From positions 40,814,001-40,878,000 of the forward strand of contig CM044857.1 of assembly GCA_024500155.1 (NCBI GenBank): a stretch of DNA of 64,000 nucleotides, written 5' to 3'. Source of the stretch: Chenopodium formosanum. Its lineage: Eukaryota > Streptophyta > Magnoliopsida > Caryophyllales > Amaranthaceae. The notes under the pieces are model-generated. The model ran no database searches, was not told the DNA's origin, and saw only the letters and a list, made by a program, of their open reading frames with translations. The stretch's first letter is position 1. Each line of letters opens with the position of its first letter. The position numbers were made by a program, and so were the translations under genes. Shown here piece after piece: positions 48,888 to 62,587 of the stretch.

Positions 48888-50070
48888 TTTAATCACCTAA
48901 AACCCTTTAGTAATCAAATCATACAATTAATAATATAACAATGTACTAGTACTATGTATATGAACCTTAGCTTCAATAATTTAAAGGAAGAAAAAGTAGA
49001 AAAATACAAGTAATTAGTACATGTACGGGCCAGCTAGGTATTTGTTATCTTAATTAATTAAGCAGTGGTAGAAATGACTTTAGTAGAGGAGTCTAAGAGG
49101 GCAAAGCAAAGGACATGCTTTATATAGAAAAAAAGCTTAGCGTAGATAAGAGGCCTTTAATCATTTAGTCGGTTGACCAACTTCTATATTAGTATTGAAT
49201 AATAAAAATTTCCATGGAAATTGAGAGCTTGAGACACACATGCAATGTTCGATTCATTACTCACCTGAATGAATGATATATACACCCATTTAACAATATC
49301 ATATCTTGATGCACACCAATATAAATGATACTCGATCTTCTATTCTATGTGTTTTCCAACTTGTTTTATTGGTAAGATGCAGATTTGCAAGTATCTAATC
49401 TAGCTATCTCATGAGCTAGCTAAAGGCCGAGCGAGGGAAAAATCCTGCTTAGGTGAAAGATCTTGACCAACTACTTGCTGGTTAGACATGCACTTAGGAA
49501 TAGGGGGGGGGGGGGGGGGGGAGGTGGAGAAAGGTAAGTCAGCCCAAGCACTCTCACTTATCAAGATTTCAACTGAACTTATAGAATTTAAGGTAATAAG
49601 TCTTATCAAGCGAGTCAAGCCTTACTTGATTTTGACAGTATAACATGCGTCAAGTCAATGTGTTTGTTAGGTGATGTGAATAATTAATCAATGTATAAAT
49701 TTAGAAGAAATGTACTTTTAAGTACATGCTCATAGTAATAATAAATTTCTCCAACGCTAGATAAATAATTTCGACCAATTCAAATATAGCACATTAGGTA
49801 TTTGGTTATTATTGACGTAAGACTTTGTATACATTTTAGTTGCATTAGTATATATTGACGTAATACTTAGCATATTATATACTTGATGAATACTTGAGGA
49901 GTTGAGGATAAGTTGTATTAATATATAATTTTCCGTACTAACGTATAATAATAAGCAAAGAACTCGATCAATTATTTAATACATGCATTATGCTTATAAA
50001 GTTATAATGTGCAATGTTAATGAAGCAACATCTAAGGGTATCATGACTTATGAAAGAAACAAGATACATT

Positions 50071-50076
<6 letters not shown>
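48888..50076. other. Non-coding interval
   Basis: No gene seen. It contains a run of 19 G at 49503-49521. Confidence 0.4.
49503..49521 (+). repeat. Poly-G run of 19
   Basis: An uninterrupted run of 19 G followed by AGGTGGAG. A G run this long is rare and could form a quadruplex. Confidence 0.9.

Positions 50077-50139
<63 letters not shown>
50077..50139. repeat. Poly-A tract of 63 bases
   Basis: A homopolymer of 63 A on the + strand. It could be the tail of a retroposed sequence ending here, but the sequence to the left is not recognisable. Confidence 0.9.
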
Positions 50140-50142
<3 letters not shown>

Positions 50143-50409
50143 ATCACTTTGATGGTTCATTACAACATGGAAATTTACATTTTCTTGTTCTATATAATGA
50201 TGAAGAAACCCTTAGAACCTGCATAATGTATATAAAGCGTAGCTAGTAAAATAAAGACTAATTAATAGCTTGGATGTCTAGCAATATTTTCTTTTCATTC
50301 GAAATTTACTCTGCTGAAATCATCAAAATTTATGAATCTAATATCAAAACTTTTTTTTTTTTTTTTTAAAGCAAGCAAGTCTTGACTCGATCACTTAATA
50401 AGACTCTTA

Positions 50410-50410
<1 letters not shown>

Positions 50411-50495
<85 letters not shown>
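50411..50495. repeat. (AT)n microsatellite
   Basis: About 42 AT units. Confidence 0.95.
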
Positions 50496-50500
<5 letters not shown>

Positions 50501-51419
50501 CTCTCGTTATTTTGGATTCGAATTTTACAAAGTGAGTTGAGAGTGATTAGCTTGGAGATGAGTCCCGGCCCTTTTAATATAATGATAAAATAAACTTGGT
50601 GTAGTTGGTGAGAATTCACCTTGAGATCACAAGTAAAAAATTATAAACATAAGATAACTTATTTGAGTTAATTATTTGAAAAAATTGAAAAAAATAAGTT
50701 TATGTTTGTCAATTATGTTCAAAATAATTCAACTTTTGTGTAATCTCGAAATATGCCCACCTCCCCACTCCATTTGCTTAGAATAGTCTCATTTATCTAC
50801 AACTAATATACTATGTTAATTTTTCTGTAATTTGTAAATCACACAAGTTAGAAATAACTCACATATTAGCTCTCTTCTCTTATATATGTATAAAACGACA
50901 ATTAGTTACAGTTGTTACAATTTTAATGAAACGAAGTATATGATGAACTCTCATCTTACTACATTAGGATAATATAATGAATAAATTGGATTTTGAGGAT
51001 ATAGTAGAGTGAAAGGGTTGATGCATTGCTTTTGAAAAATGACTAATTATACAATAATATCCTGTTCCAATGGAAACCAGCTAACCATGCCACAGCCTGA
51101 GAAGTGAGAAGAATGTGAAGTCAAGCCATAATAGCTAAAAACGGTCTAAACCAGAATAACTGAACCTCTTTACTTTCACACGGCCAAACTGCACGTGCAT
51201 GCCACTGCGTCTGCGGCGCCCTTTTTTTTTTTTTTTTTTTTTTTTTTATTAACTAACTACTCATCTATTTCACACTTCACTAACGGCTACTACAGTCTAC
51301 ACACTCACTTGTTGTGTTCAGTCCTGTTCTGATTAGCTACAATAATTACGACCCGGTTCTTTTCAACTTATTTGGACTGTTACAAATGGAACTAAATTAA
51401 ACTAAACTAAAATACAAAG
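50496..51419. other. Non-coding interval
   Basis: No gene seen. It includes a T run of about 27 bases at 51221-51247. Confidence 0.4.
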
Positions 51420-51775
51420 ACACTAATTGGTAATTAGTTGGTAGTGATAGATACAGTTTATTGTATTAGTTGATTTGACTAGCTGGTTATATTAATTAGC
51501 TGGTTTGACTAGCTGGTTATAATTAGCTAATTGTGTAAAAGTATTTGGTAAAAAACTGTTAAATGTTAGCTGTTTTAGTATATTTAAAAGCCAGAAAAAC
51601 TAATTATTCAATAAGCTAATTTTAAAAAACTCTTATAATGAATTTTTTTTAAAAGAGTTTTTTGAGCGCTCTTTTAATAACCTATTTATCAAACACCCAA
51701 ATTAGCTTTTTTGATTGGTTAAACCTTTAATTGGGTAAAATAAGGTAAAAGCTCTTTACCAAACAAGGCCAAAAT
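51420..51775. repeat. Dispersed transposon-like repeat ending in CCAAACAAGGCC
   Basis: Repeated GACTAGCTGGTTATA and TTAGCTGGTTTGACTAGC phrases lie on the left. The right end reads GCTCTTTACCAAACAAGGCC, like the repeat at about 36368. A GAGTTTTTTGAGCGCTCTTTT stretch sits within it. It is probably an hAT-type MITE, but I could not pair its ends. Confidence 0.45.
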
Positions 51776-53180
51776 ATAATACAAGATTTTAAATAAAGGT
51801 GAACTAAAGTGAATTAAACTGAATCGAATTTAATTGAACTCACAAACTTCAAAACAACAGATTACTGTAAGTAGTAAATGAGACTACTCAATTGATTTTG
51901 TGGGTTATAAAAAGCTAATAGTAAATTTTATACTTTGTACAATTTATTTTAAAATAGAATTATTAGTGATATTCTAAGATGATTTTATAAGTATATGTAA
52001 TTGTGAGGTGTAATACTATACTTCGTAAATAACTTCACATGTGTAATGTTAGTTTCTAATGGAGCATATATAAGAACATTCTCCATATATATAGTTGATT
52101 TCAGTAGGTCTGCAACGTCTCTTGTGAGTTGTGAGTTGTGAGTTGTGAGTTTGAGTTTGAGTTTGTGACAATTGGTGATGTTATTGCAAGGAAATTATAG
52201 GGCGAGCCACTCTTTTAATCTTGATAATTTGTCTTCCCTTGACTATTTTGTTGCTTTATCTATTGATATTCTTTTTGTTCCATACCAAGACTCTCATTTT
52301 ATCAAACTAAAGAGGTCAAACTAAAGAGATGATTATGGTCCATTATATTTAAGTCATTTTCTCACTTATTTTTACATATAGTGAGTTTTTCCCTAGTCTA
52401 TTATTAGAAATTACATTGAAAAGAGTATGACATGTTTAACAAAGACAATTTGATTAACCAAATTAACATTCACATCTCATAGATGTTGTAATACATAAAA
52501 ATTACACCTTTAGGGTTTTAGATGGGATTATGGGAAGATGCATATTCTACAAACAAAGCTCATTTTCTCACATAATAAAAAGCAAGTTGCCACATCTTCA
52601 ATTCATTCTAAGAAAATAGACTTGTAATAATTTATGTCGACATTAAAAGCTATTCCAAGAAAACTCAAGTCATTCTAATCTCACAATAAATTATTGTAAG
52701 TCCGTTTCATACTAGATGCTACCTGTGTTTATCAACATCTACCAAACTAATCAAAGAAGTATTTATAATCACATAAAAATGAATATAAATCCACAAAATT
52801 CAAGTCACTTCTTATAATACAATAATTAGTTCAAAAGTCATCCCGACCTCACAATAAATTATTGTAAATCTGTTTCATACAAGACGCAGAAATGGTAGAT
52901 TGCTTACAGTCCTCACAGCGAAAGCTTAAGAGAATAGAAAAATGAATATGAATCCCCAAAAATCCCATAAGCAATAAAGTAAAAACATGGGATGAGATAG
53001 AGCATAATTAGTTTTAGTACAAAAGCTGTAGCAAATAGGAAAGTCGCATTTGTGTATTTGCATGCTTTTGGCTTTTGGTGTCTTTGTCCAACCATTTGTC
53101 CCATGAATCCCTAAAAGCAATCTACCCAAATATACCAAAAGCAATTAAAGCACATAAATAGTGACTTCTTCTCTATTCCA
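51776..53180. other. Region upstream of the DUF1635 gene
   Basis: It contains a GTGAGTTGTGAGTT minisatellite at 52123-52165. It also holds a 45-bp phrase starting CTCACAATAAATTATTGTAA that occurs twice (about 52679 and 52847), showing an older duplication. Two frames at about 52913-53144 on the - strand lack support. Confidence 0.45.
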
Positions 53181-53187
53181 TATAAGG
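53181..53187 (+). promoter_or_regulatory. Probable TATA box of the DUF1635 gene
   Basis: TATAAGG, 150 bp upstream of the ATG, leading into a C/T-rich leader (TCTTCATTCTATTC, TTTTTCTCTCTATTTTTCTGC) typical of plant 5' UTRs. Confidence 0.45.
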
Positions 53188-53330
53188 AGACAAATCACCC
53201 CACATTTATATCTTCATTCTATTCTATACTCTTAAACCACTTACAAAAAAAAAACAGAGTTTTTCTCTCTATTTTTCTGCTTCTAACTTCCTTCTAATCT
53301 AGGCTAATTCTAATCAATTGGGGGAAAAAA

Positions 53331-54335
53331 ATGGAGCAATGCAGCCCTTTTGAGTGGGTTTACTATAATGAAGAAGAGGTAAAAAAAAAAATTCCATCTT
53401 TTTCTACTTGTTTTTCTTGTCAAATCAGCTAATTATGTGCATACTAGAGTGAATCCCATCATTTTTTTACTTGTCTAATCAGTTAATTAAGTACTTTTTT
53501 GCTGACAATTGATTTGTTCTGTTACTTGCTCGTCTATAAATGTTGTTCTTACTTTCACAACAATTAGAGACAGAGGGAGTAGTATTACGCATAGCTTACC
53601 ATAGTTTTTTGACTTGAACTTTTTTTTTTTTTTTTTTTTTTTTTGCAGGGGATGATGGGTGAGATGAGACAGTACATATTGCAATCAAGAATGGAGTTAG
53701 AGGCAACAGTAATAGCTGCTCAGGAAGAAATTATGAAAAAAGAGGAGGAATTAATCCAGATGAAAGATATCTTAATGATGACAATTAAGGAAAGAGATGA
53801 AGCTCAATCTAAATCCCAGAAACTAATGCTGGAAAAGCTGCTGCTCCAACAGCAATTACAGCAGCAGCGACAGCGACAGCCGCAGCTGGAAAGCCTGCAG
53901 CAACAGCAACAGCAGCAGCAGTCTTCAGCAGCAGCTTCATTGTCTAATACTAACACAACAACTAACTGTTTTTCCACATCATCTTCTGAGTGTGAGGAGA
54001 GCAGCATAATCTCTTCTCCACAAGGAGGTGCTAACTCCCCTGCTGCCATACAACAACCAGCATTGCCACCACAAATAGCAGCAACATTAGCGAGCAATCG
54101 CCGCCCCTTACCAGAGAAAGGGAAGCTATTAAAGGCGGTAATGGAAGCCGGACCACTTTTACAAACACTCCTATTAGCCGGTCCGCTTCCACAATGGCAA
54201 CACCCACCTCCTAGACTTGACTCCATTGAAATTCCACCAGTAACCATTACTACTTCTAATTCCCCTAGGAAAAGGGGGTTAGATAATTTTGATTGCTCAA
54301 TGATTAATTCACCTAAGTACCAAAGGGTTGTTTAA
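53331..54335 (+). CDS. DUF1635 family coiled-coil protein
   Basis: Two exons, 53331-53378 and 53649-54335 (stop TAA), joined in phase 0 after a 270-bp intron with a long T tract before its acceptor. The product is 244 residues. The N-terminal exon encodes MEQCSPFEWVYYNEEE. The second opens with a DUF1635-type helical coiled coil at about residues 20-90: ELEATVIAAQEEIMKKEEEL, then ERDEAQSKSQKLMLEKLLLQ. A Gln-rich low-complexity stretch follows (about 85-110), then Ser/Thr-rich sequence. The C-terminal signature is PLPEKGKLLKAVMEAGPLLQ followed by TLLLAGPLPQWQHPPPRL (about 169-205). No catalytic residues are known for this plant-specific family and its function is undefined. CAG-rich codons in the Gln tract form a small triplet repeat. 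The start is the first ATG after the C/T-rich leader. Confidence 0.85.
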
Positions 54336-55168
54336 TTTTTAGTATTGACTTTACTAGTAATAGTAGTTAGACTAGTACAATATAGTGAGTTTGTCAAAGT
54401 TTGATGTTAGTTTTTAGTAACCAAAAAAAATCCATCCTTTTTTTATTTTTAACACTAATGAACATGTAAAGAAAGATTAGTGTTGAAATTGGATGGTAAT
54501 TACCTTACCATCCTATCATTTAGTTGGGTTGGTTTAAGGGCTTGTAAAATATAGTTTGTCTTAGGAAAAATTAGGAAAAACATGTCTTAACTTCTCCCTT
54601 GAAAGGGAAAGAAAGGGAGAGAAAGAAAAATGATACAAAATATCATCAAAGTCTAACAACCACCTATTATTGTTGTGTGGTGGTAGTGACTTTCACTTTT
54701 TTTTTAATTTTTTTTGCTTAATTTTTTTTCCTAATTATGGTAATGTAATGTAATGTAATTTGCTTGATACTCCCATTCAAAGGAGATTTGGGAGGGTCCC
54801 ATCTTGGATTTATGAACAAGACTTGGCTTTTGGCTTTTTTTTTTCCTCTCTAATTTTAATTAATTAGTGTGTATTGTTTTTATGTATATGTCATTATGTT
54901 AAACACATAGTGATGTATATGATGATTTGGGAGTTGTAATGAAAAGAATCATCCAAAAAAAAAAAAAAAAAAGATTTTTATAGATTATATACTAAGGTTG
55001 TTGCTTTATATTTTGGCTATTTGGTCTTTGCTTTTTTGTGCAATGAAATGATGCTTTTTTAAAGTTAAATCTCATAATAATGACTCTCTTTGTAAAAAAC
55101 TGAGACTGATCTGACCAACATCAATGATGAATATGCCTTCCAACATCTTGGTGATCCCCTTTAGCTAG
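54336..55168 (+). other. 3' flank of the DUF1635 gene
   Basis: Likely 3' UTR (GTAATGTAATGTAATGTAATTT near 54740) followed by non-coding sequence with a 20-A run at 54954-54973. No further gene. Confidence 0.45.
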
Positions 55169-55200
55169 CCATGAAGCATAACTACTATTATGCTTCATGG
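55169..55200. repeat. Perfect 12-bp inverted repeat (hairpin)
   Basis: Arms CCATGAAGCATA and TATGCTTCATGG match at all 12 bases around an 8-base loop. It lies about 830 bp after the DUF1635 stop. It is too short for a microRNA precursor and could be a stem-loop or small transposon scar. Confidence 0.7.
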
Positions 55201-58200
55201 TTGAGTGTCTGCCATTGAAGCTGCATCTAATTAGACCCGATTGCTCGGCCGGCTGCCCGCCCGCCCAGCCTTCTTATTATGGATGTAAGGGAATAATAAG
55301 CATGCTAAACATACCAATGATTTTACATGTTTACTCATGTCAAGTGTGCAAAATGCTAGATTCTCTTGTCTGGCTTAATAAATATGGGAGAATAATCTTA
55401 GTTTTCATGTCTTTTAAACTACAATTTGTATGCTACTATTCAATTATATTGTCTCCCTTGTTTTTAAGAGCTTGGATTAATTAGCATCTTCCCTTACAAG
55501 TTACAATTTGTCAACTCATGCACCCATCAAAATGTTTTTAACCTAACTTATAAATTACGTATCAAAGTGTTATCATAATATTTTTAAAATAAGGTTTTCT
55601 ACAAAAAAAAAATAATAATAATAATTAAATAAATAAATAAAAACAAAATAAAAAATCTTAAAACTAAGGGAGGCTAGAGAACATCATTTTTTGCTACCAC
55701 TAGTGTACTAAATGTTGAATTAACACATCGTAACTCTTGTTAGAAAATGATGATGGGAAATTCTCCACGTCTAATAGCTTGAGTCTTCAATGACTCTGAC
55801 TCTAATTACGTCCGTTTTTGCTTAAATGATAAGTGAGAAATCTTCATTGATGAGTATTTACTAAACATGGCCTTGAATTCTCCATCCTTTTGTTTTTTTT
55901 TTTTTTTTTTTTTTCCAAAAACACTTATCCCATTGCCCCTCTCTTTTCTTCTCCCTTCCCCTTCCCTTTCCAACTCCTTAACCCCACCTATTTTAGCTTT
56001 TCCTCACCATCCAACATCCACCACCACACACTTGGTGCTACTGAGTGTTGCCACCATCACCAAAAACATAATTCCTCATCCTCCTAAATCCGATCACCAC
56101 ATAGTTTTAGTAACCTAAAATTGAAGGGCTGGATGAAACTAGCTTGCACTTAGGTGTACGCCAATTTCGTACGCCCTCTAATTATCAATAGTTGTGCTAT
56201 TTTATGAGACATGATGTCTATGTCTGCAGTTTCAGTGGAAATAAAAGGCATGATAGCGAAAAAGAACCACAGTAGAAAGTGACAAATGTGTCGTTTAAAT
56301 TAAGTTTTATTCAAAACTAAATGAAATTGAGTATAATGTTCAACTTGTAGCATCACTACCACCAAAGTATAATTTTTGTATATAATTAAATAAATTGACT
56401 CAACTTCACTTAATATTGTATAGTATCTTGGTAGATATGGATGCGTATAAATGTGGCCCTATAATCAACCACTAAAAATCTAGTAGCTTAGTGATCACCA
56501 AAAGCAAAGAAAAAAAAAAAAAGAGGTTGTCAATGTCATACTCGCACACAAACCCCACGGATGTGAAATTTTTTCTAAATTAAACCAAACGTGTAATGGG
56601 GTAAATTGGCGCCAAATTCTCTTATTTCTTTATATTATGAAAAATGAAAAGATGACGTATGATGTCAAATAAATACTAATAATAATGTTTTATATAAAAA
56701 AATAATAATAATAATGATTATGAATGGAAAATCTTTTAATAGTTGAGTTGCTTTCGTTGAACGGTGTGGCACATAAGTTGCGGTGCACATGCAAAAGAGA
56801 AAATAAAAAAACAGTTCCACCTAAAACTTCAAAAAAATGACCCACAAAAACAAAGTGCAGGATTTTTTGACCCCTTTGGCTAGGACTAAGCTAATATAGG
56901 GCCTACATACAAGTGAACTAAAACTATGACAAGTTTAGCTAGGAGAGTGATTATGAAAGCTACCCATTTAACTAGTACTAGTCTTGTTCTCATCTTAGGA
57001 CAATATCTTTGTAAAAATATTTCATAACCCACTTAAGGTTTGTTTTCTTAATGATGTTTTGTGCTTTAATGATGATTGTTCCTGCTTATTCATCTTGAGT
57101 ACTATTCTCATTTGCTAACAGCAATTAGTGATGTGAGAGTAGTTTTTAAGACGCCGCGTTTTTTTTAAACAGATTGTAGTTATTCTAAGTGTGAAATTAG
57201 CTAATAATAAAACTGCAAAGTGAATATCAAGATATAGTAAAAACTCAAAAGCCAAGACCACAAATTATGTAAGTTAAACTTTTACCTTAAGTATTTGTAC
57301 CGGCCAATTCAGTTCAGCTTTGTAGGTCAAACTCATTAGGACTTAGGAGTAAGAGGGAAAGATAAGGGAATCCTAACCTCCAAAGAGCCCCAAGTGGAAT
57401 TTAATCCCATGAACAAATGAACTTTAAGTCATGGCATCAAATACTTTACCACTATCAAGCCTTGTTTGGTCCCCACGATTCAATTTAAAGTGGTTTTGTA
57501 GATAATACAAACTAATTATGGATGGGGATTGCCAATTCATAGTACAAAAGGGGGAGTTTCATTGCTTTCAATAAGCCTGTTTGATGGGCAATAATAATTA
57601 CTCTCTACTCTGTAATACATGTAAAAGATCCATAATGTATAGTTGCTAGAAATCCTTTGCAATAAAGAAGTAAATTTTAAGCATAAGTTTTTTTCCCAAT
57701 TTGACAGCAGAAGCCTAATTGCTAACATTATTATCGCCTACCAATGCAAACAAGTTTATTGTGTCATTAACTGAGATGGGAGGACAAGTTTTCATCTTTT
57801 CAGGAAACATAGCCTCTAAATATCTGAACCTTGTAGCTTAATTACAGTTTAAGGAGAAAAGGGTAATCTTTGCATGTTTTAAGGGTTTGATCCTTAAAAG
57901 GTAAAGGCGCATTAGACAAATAAATTATTAATCCTTTATGCAGATAGGTCAACTTTAGAGGCATATTATAGCATACTAAGGTGATTAATCTTCTAGCATA
58001 GTAAGAGCACTTACCTACCAAAGCTCATGCTGAAAGCTGTATCTAAGCAGATAAGAGCACCTCTCTGTTAGCATGGTTCTTCACCAAATCACCAATCTGA
58101 TGTCCCGATGATGAGAAAAGTTGCACACAATCTGTTAGATTAGCATCCAATCTATGAAATTATTAAATCATAATGATCGTTCTATCGATAAACTTATATA

Positions 58201-59471
58201 TAAGTGAGGAACATAACAGTGAGCTTCAAGCTATTCTCACTCGTGAATGTGAAAGCCGAGGTTGCAGTGTTCAAAGGAAACGCCTCAGGATTATTATTCG
58301 AGAGAACCAGAAGTTTCCACAGTTCTAACCTCCCTAGGATTAAGAATCTGGACAATATACAATGAGTATAAAAGCTGATAGGGTTGCAGATGACTTCACT
58401 AAGCATGAAGGATTACTGAATTCAACAAATAGAACTGCAGATTGAGATCATTACAGGGAAGAACGAAAGGCATGGAAAACAGAAGGGCTAAAGGTACTAC
58501 TTCTTTCACTGGAAGTAAAATCTACGAAAATTGCCTCATCATATCTCAGTTTTCTTGTAAGAAGATTAAGAATTTTACCAGTAAACCTTACCCTTAGTCA
58601 ATCTCCTTCAGTCCTCTACTGCTAAAATATATATTGTTATTGAGTTCAGCTGGATTTCTTACCTTGCCCAAATACACACACACATGCAGAAAAACTTAAG
58701 GGAGCTCCTCGCATAAAAAATTTTGATATCTATATTACATTAATTTTCCTAAAAAATAATTACAATTAATCACAATAAGGGCACATGATAAGAGTATTAA
58801 AGATGTCTAAAAAATTGTGGTGCTGCCTGACATTTTTAGGCAATCTGTATAAAGAGAAACAGGACAGTTTACACTATCCAGCCTACACAGTTTCCATTAC
58901 AGAATGTACAGGTTCAAGATTACTACCAACTGGCGACTGCACTAACGGGTTTGTGGTATACAATAAAAAATGACAGCTGTCACAATGAAGATATATGCAC
59001 AATTATAAGGGAACTAGGGAAGTTCCCGTGTCGATGGAATGCGTCATGTAATTCTCTTCATGGATTCCATTGTAACTCAACACTGCCTTAGAAGTGAGAA
59101 TGAAATGGTGATGGAAATTTATGAAGCGAAAATATTTGGAGGTGGGCAAGCATTACATTTGACATTGACATGTGGCTTTCTTTCCAAAATCATACTTATA
59201 TAATATATCATTACCTCCAAATAACTACCGGCTACTGGCCTACCATTTTACCAAACAGGCTGTAAAAGTCCCACAATTCCAAGGTCAATAAGAGCAGGAA
59301 TCTTTGCCATTGTGACTACCAGAACCATACTTACATAGTTATATCAGATAAGTAGCCAACTGATGTATGCCGGGAATTTTCCAACCTCAGGCAACACCTT
59401 AAATGGCCTGGTTTTCTTGGGACTCTTTTCCTGCCTACCTTTTTCCAGAACTACCCATGAGGAAGCATCAC
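55201..59471. other. Gene-free interval between the DUF1635 and CBL genes
   Basis: No gene I can support. A local GC patch (GGCCGGCTGCCCGCCCGCCC) lies at 55250-55269. A T-rich then C-rich tract at 55890-56000 yields spurious frames. Short A/T and (AAT)n repeats occur near 55600 and 56700. Part of 58200-58440 is less AT-rich but no frame is recognisable. The right end should include the 3' UTR of the CBL gene. Confidence 0.45.
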
Positions 59472-62228
59472 TCATTCTTCAACTTCAGTGTTGAAAATAA
59501 AACTTGGAAAACATGTGGTTACATCCCTGAAAATATCACAAAGATGTAAATTTAAATATCAAGTGCATATTAAGAAGCCATTACACCAACTTCCCCTCTC
59601 CCCTTTCAAAAAGTATAAATAAATGAAATCCTAAGGATGATAACTTTGATATAATTACATCATTATTACTGCTAAAGAGCATTCAAAAACCATGTTATAC
59701 AATAGCTGACAGAGCCATAAGTACAAGTGCACAACAAAAGAACTACTTTCTAAAAGCAACAAAAAGAAATTGTGTTGCTCAAAATTACACAGATCAATAT
59801 AAGTGGTCATCACAAAATCTAATTTGGGTTCCTTATGATAAATTAGTTGTTATACCCTGTATCAGCCACAGAATGTTGACAATATCGACCATCAAATTCA
59901 GTAGGATCTAATGTTCTACATGAAACAAATAACTTGATATTAACATTACATTGAGAATAAATTAGTCAATTATCAGATTTAAAATGAAGCCAACAGTTAT
60001 CATACGTGATGTTATCTTCAGGATGATAAACCCAAAGACAAAGACAGTTTATTATAAAATTCTGTATCACAACCTCAAAATGTTAAAATATCGACCATCA
60101 AATTGAGTAAGATCTTATATTCTACATTGTAAACATTGTCTACAGAATAAATCCATTTGATAATAACATTACACCAAGAATTAATTAGTCAATTATCAGA
60201 TTTAAATTGGAGCCAATAGTTATCATAGGCGATGTTATCTTCAGGATGATAAACCCATAGGCAATGATAGGTTCTAAACTAAAAAAAATAGTCCAAAAGA
60301 ATGGAAGACAGTCCCAGGAAGAGGTAAAAGTGAAGTGGCATACATGAGATAAGGAAGAGTCATGTTCCTCAAGAGGCTAGGATTACGAAGAACATAAGTC
60401 TTCCACTCTTCCTTGCAAATTTTACCATCTCTGTCAGCATCAGCCTCAGCAAAAGTCTGAATCACAATAATTTTTACAGAATAATCAGAGTTTGTTCAAA
60501 TAATATGTAGCTAGAAAAGAAAAAATACATAAACTTACAGGATGCTCCCAAGTAGATTGAGAGCATCAAAGCTCAAAACTCAGATACTTTTAGATATGCG
60601 AGTTACAGAAGCAAAAGAAAGCACAAAAAGATTTACTTCTAAACAGAGTTACCTTGTCAATGATAGACTCTAAAAGATCATCTGATAAATCCAATCCTGA
60701 TTCTGATAAAATGGCTATCACCATTTGCTTAACCTGAAAGCAGACATGTCTAAGAATTTGCAATTGAAATTGTTAATTGCGACATACATACAGAATAACA
60801 CTTACTTCCTCACGTTCAATAAACCCAGTTTGTCTCAGATCATACAGTCTAAACGCAACTGGAACACATATACAGATATTAGACTAGGAGATGAGGTACA
60901 GGGTTAAAATTTAAAAAAATAAAATACAATAAATCGTATCTCAGAAGCTGAAACAGGAGGATAGGCCAGAAATGTACAGCTAATTTTATCTTCAATAGGT
61001 GCATGGGGATGAAATACATTCAATGCATGAATAAATTCCTCAAACTCAATGACACCATTCTTCTTTTCATCAAAGAGGTCAAAAACCTGAAAAACCAATG
61101 AGGTGATTGATCAGAACTTGATTGCTATACATGACTTCTGCAGATCAGATTGCACCAAAAGGGCCACACCTCCCCTCCCCATTTAGCCTTTAATAATATT
61201 TAAGTTCTTCTGGTTTAGTTCTTTTTCAGTCCAATCATAACGTTTAAATTACCTTTATAGTGAAATATTTTGATTTAGCTGGCATTTCTAAAAGGTGGGA
61301 AAGCCTGGTTCCTAATCTCAAATCAACTACTATTCTATTTTCAAAGATGAAAAGAAGTTTCAGACGACAATGTCACTTAGTCACATACAGCAAAACTTTA
61401 CTAAATTTACTGGTAAGTCTGTAGGGAGCCATACTTGGGACACAAAATCAAACCCACATTGCAACTCCTCCAAACCAGAGTAAGTGAACTATATGCAATG
61501 AACCCACACCCTCCCCCAATCACCCTAACGTACAGCAGGAGACAAAAGCAGCAGCAAGGACAGGGAAAGGCTCTAGACACAACTCCACTAAAAGTGCAAG
61601 TAATGGCTCACTGAAGTTGCAGGCAGTTTGGCTTATTAGTTCTTTACTGTGGTAATTTAGCATGAAGACAAGAAGTAGTAAGTGTAACAATTAAGGCCCT
61701 AGGCCACCTTTCTAGTATTTGGTAGTAGTATAAATAGAGTAAGCCTAAGTAGAGAAGGGTATCCAGAAAACTGTATTGAGAAACTTGGAGAGTAATGGCC
61801 TAAAGCCATTGTCACTTACGCAAGCTTTAAGCTTTATCAATCCAACCTTCCGACTATTTATTTTCATGTGTGAGACGCTAGTCCGTTGCACTATATCTTT
61901 ATGAAAAACAAGCAACCACATCCTATGAATGATTACTCAGTAGTCAGTACACGAAGAAGCAATTCCTTAGCCAGAGAACTATCTTGAATGTAACATGATA
62001 AAAATCAGAGCTTAGTATTGCTAACAGATGCTAACATTTTACACTCATGATTCAAGGCATTTTATTAGAAGCTCATAGCTCTTTTGCCAAGGCATAATTA
62101 ACATAAATTGCAGTCAATAAGAAGCTTAATCCAATTATGAATGTGTACATGAGAGAAAAATGCATTACCCGGTCTACAAAAAGATTTTTGCCAATTTGGC
62201 TTCTGAAAAGTGCTAGTTGAAGTTCCTC
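59472..62228 (-). CDS. CBL10: Calcineurin B-like Ca2+ sensor, CBL10-like, 3' part
   Basis: Six exons on the - strand: 62228-62169, 61086-60978, 60858-60806, 60733-60653, 60456-60344 and 59526-59472, all GT-AG with consistent phases. They encode the last 156 residues. CBL proteins bind Ca2+ and activate CIPK kinases; CBL10 acts with CIPK24 in salt tolerance at membranes. Three EF-hand loops are visible: DEKKNGVIEFEE, DLRQTGFIEREE and DADRDGKICKEE. Each has acidic residues at loop positions 1 and 12; the last has Cys at position 9. The tail FPSFIFNTEVEE contains the FPSF motif phosphorylated by CIPKs. The run TFAEADADRDGK and the ending resemble CBL10 more than CBL1-4, but the CBL10-specific N-terminal membrane segment is outside the window. 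The first EF-hand and start codon must lie beyond 64000, so the next intron exceeds 1.7 kb. Confidence 0.85.
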
Positions 62229-62544
62229 CTACATATCAATCAATAAACCAATCAGGAGTACGGCAGAAAAGATAACATTAAGTTTATGTACTGTTTGCAA
62301 ACAAATATGAAACGGAATTCAGATACAACTTCTAAAACATTTACAAAACAAAATGCTTCGACTAAAGGCACCAAAGTAACCAATGTCAATCTGAACAAGG
62401 ATTTTGTCACAGCAAGGAAAAGAACCCCAGTAAATGAAAAGAGAAACTTTACAAACTGAGAGGCAGATCTATTGAGAGCAAAGTCAACGAAAAAATAAAA
62501 ACACTAAGTGAAAAATTTTGCAATTAAGTGTTTATTTTTACCTT

Positions 62545-62545
<1 letters not shown>

Positions 62546-62585
<40 letters not shown>
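62546..62585. repeat. (TG)n microsatellite
   Basis: About 19 TG units within the intron. Confidence 0.95.

Positions 62586-62587
<2 letters not shown>

Noticed and set aside
53804..54247. Antisense frame with a poly-Cys run opposite the DUF1635 gene
   Set aside because: It is the reverse reading of the CAG-rich Gln tract of a well-supported gene.
55867..56118. Open frame with poly-Phe then Pro/Ser
   Set aside because: It is produced by a T run followed by C/T-rich low-complexity sequence.
58194..58406. Possible small gene on the - strand
   Set aside because: The frame resembles no family, lacks splice or promoter support and may be part of a UTR or old repeat.
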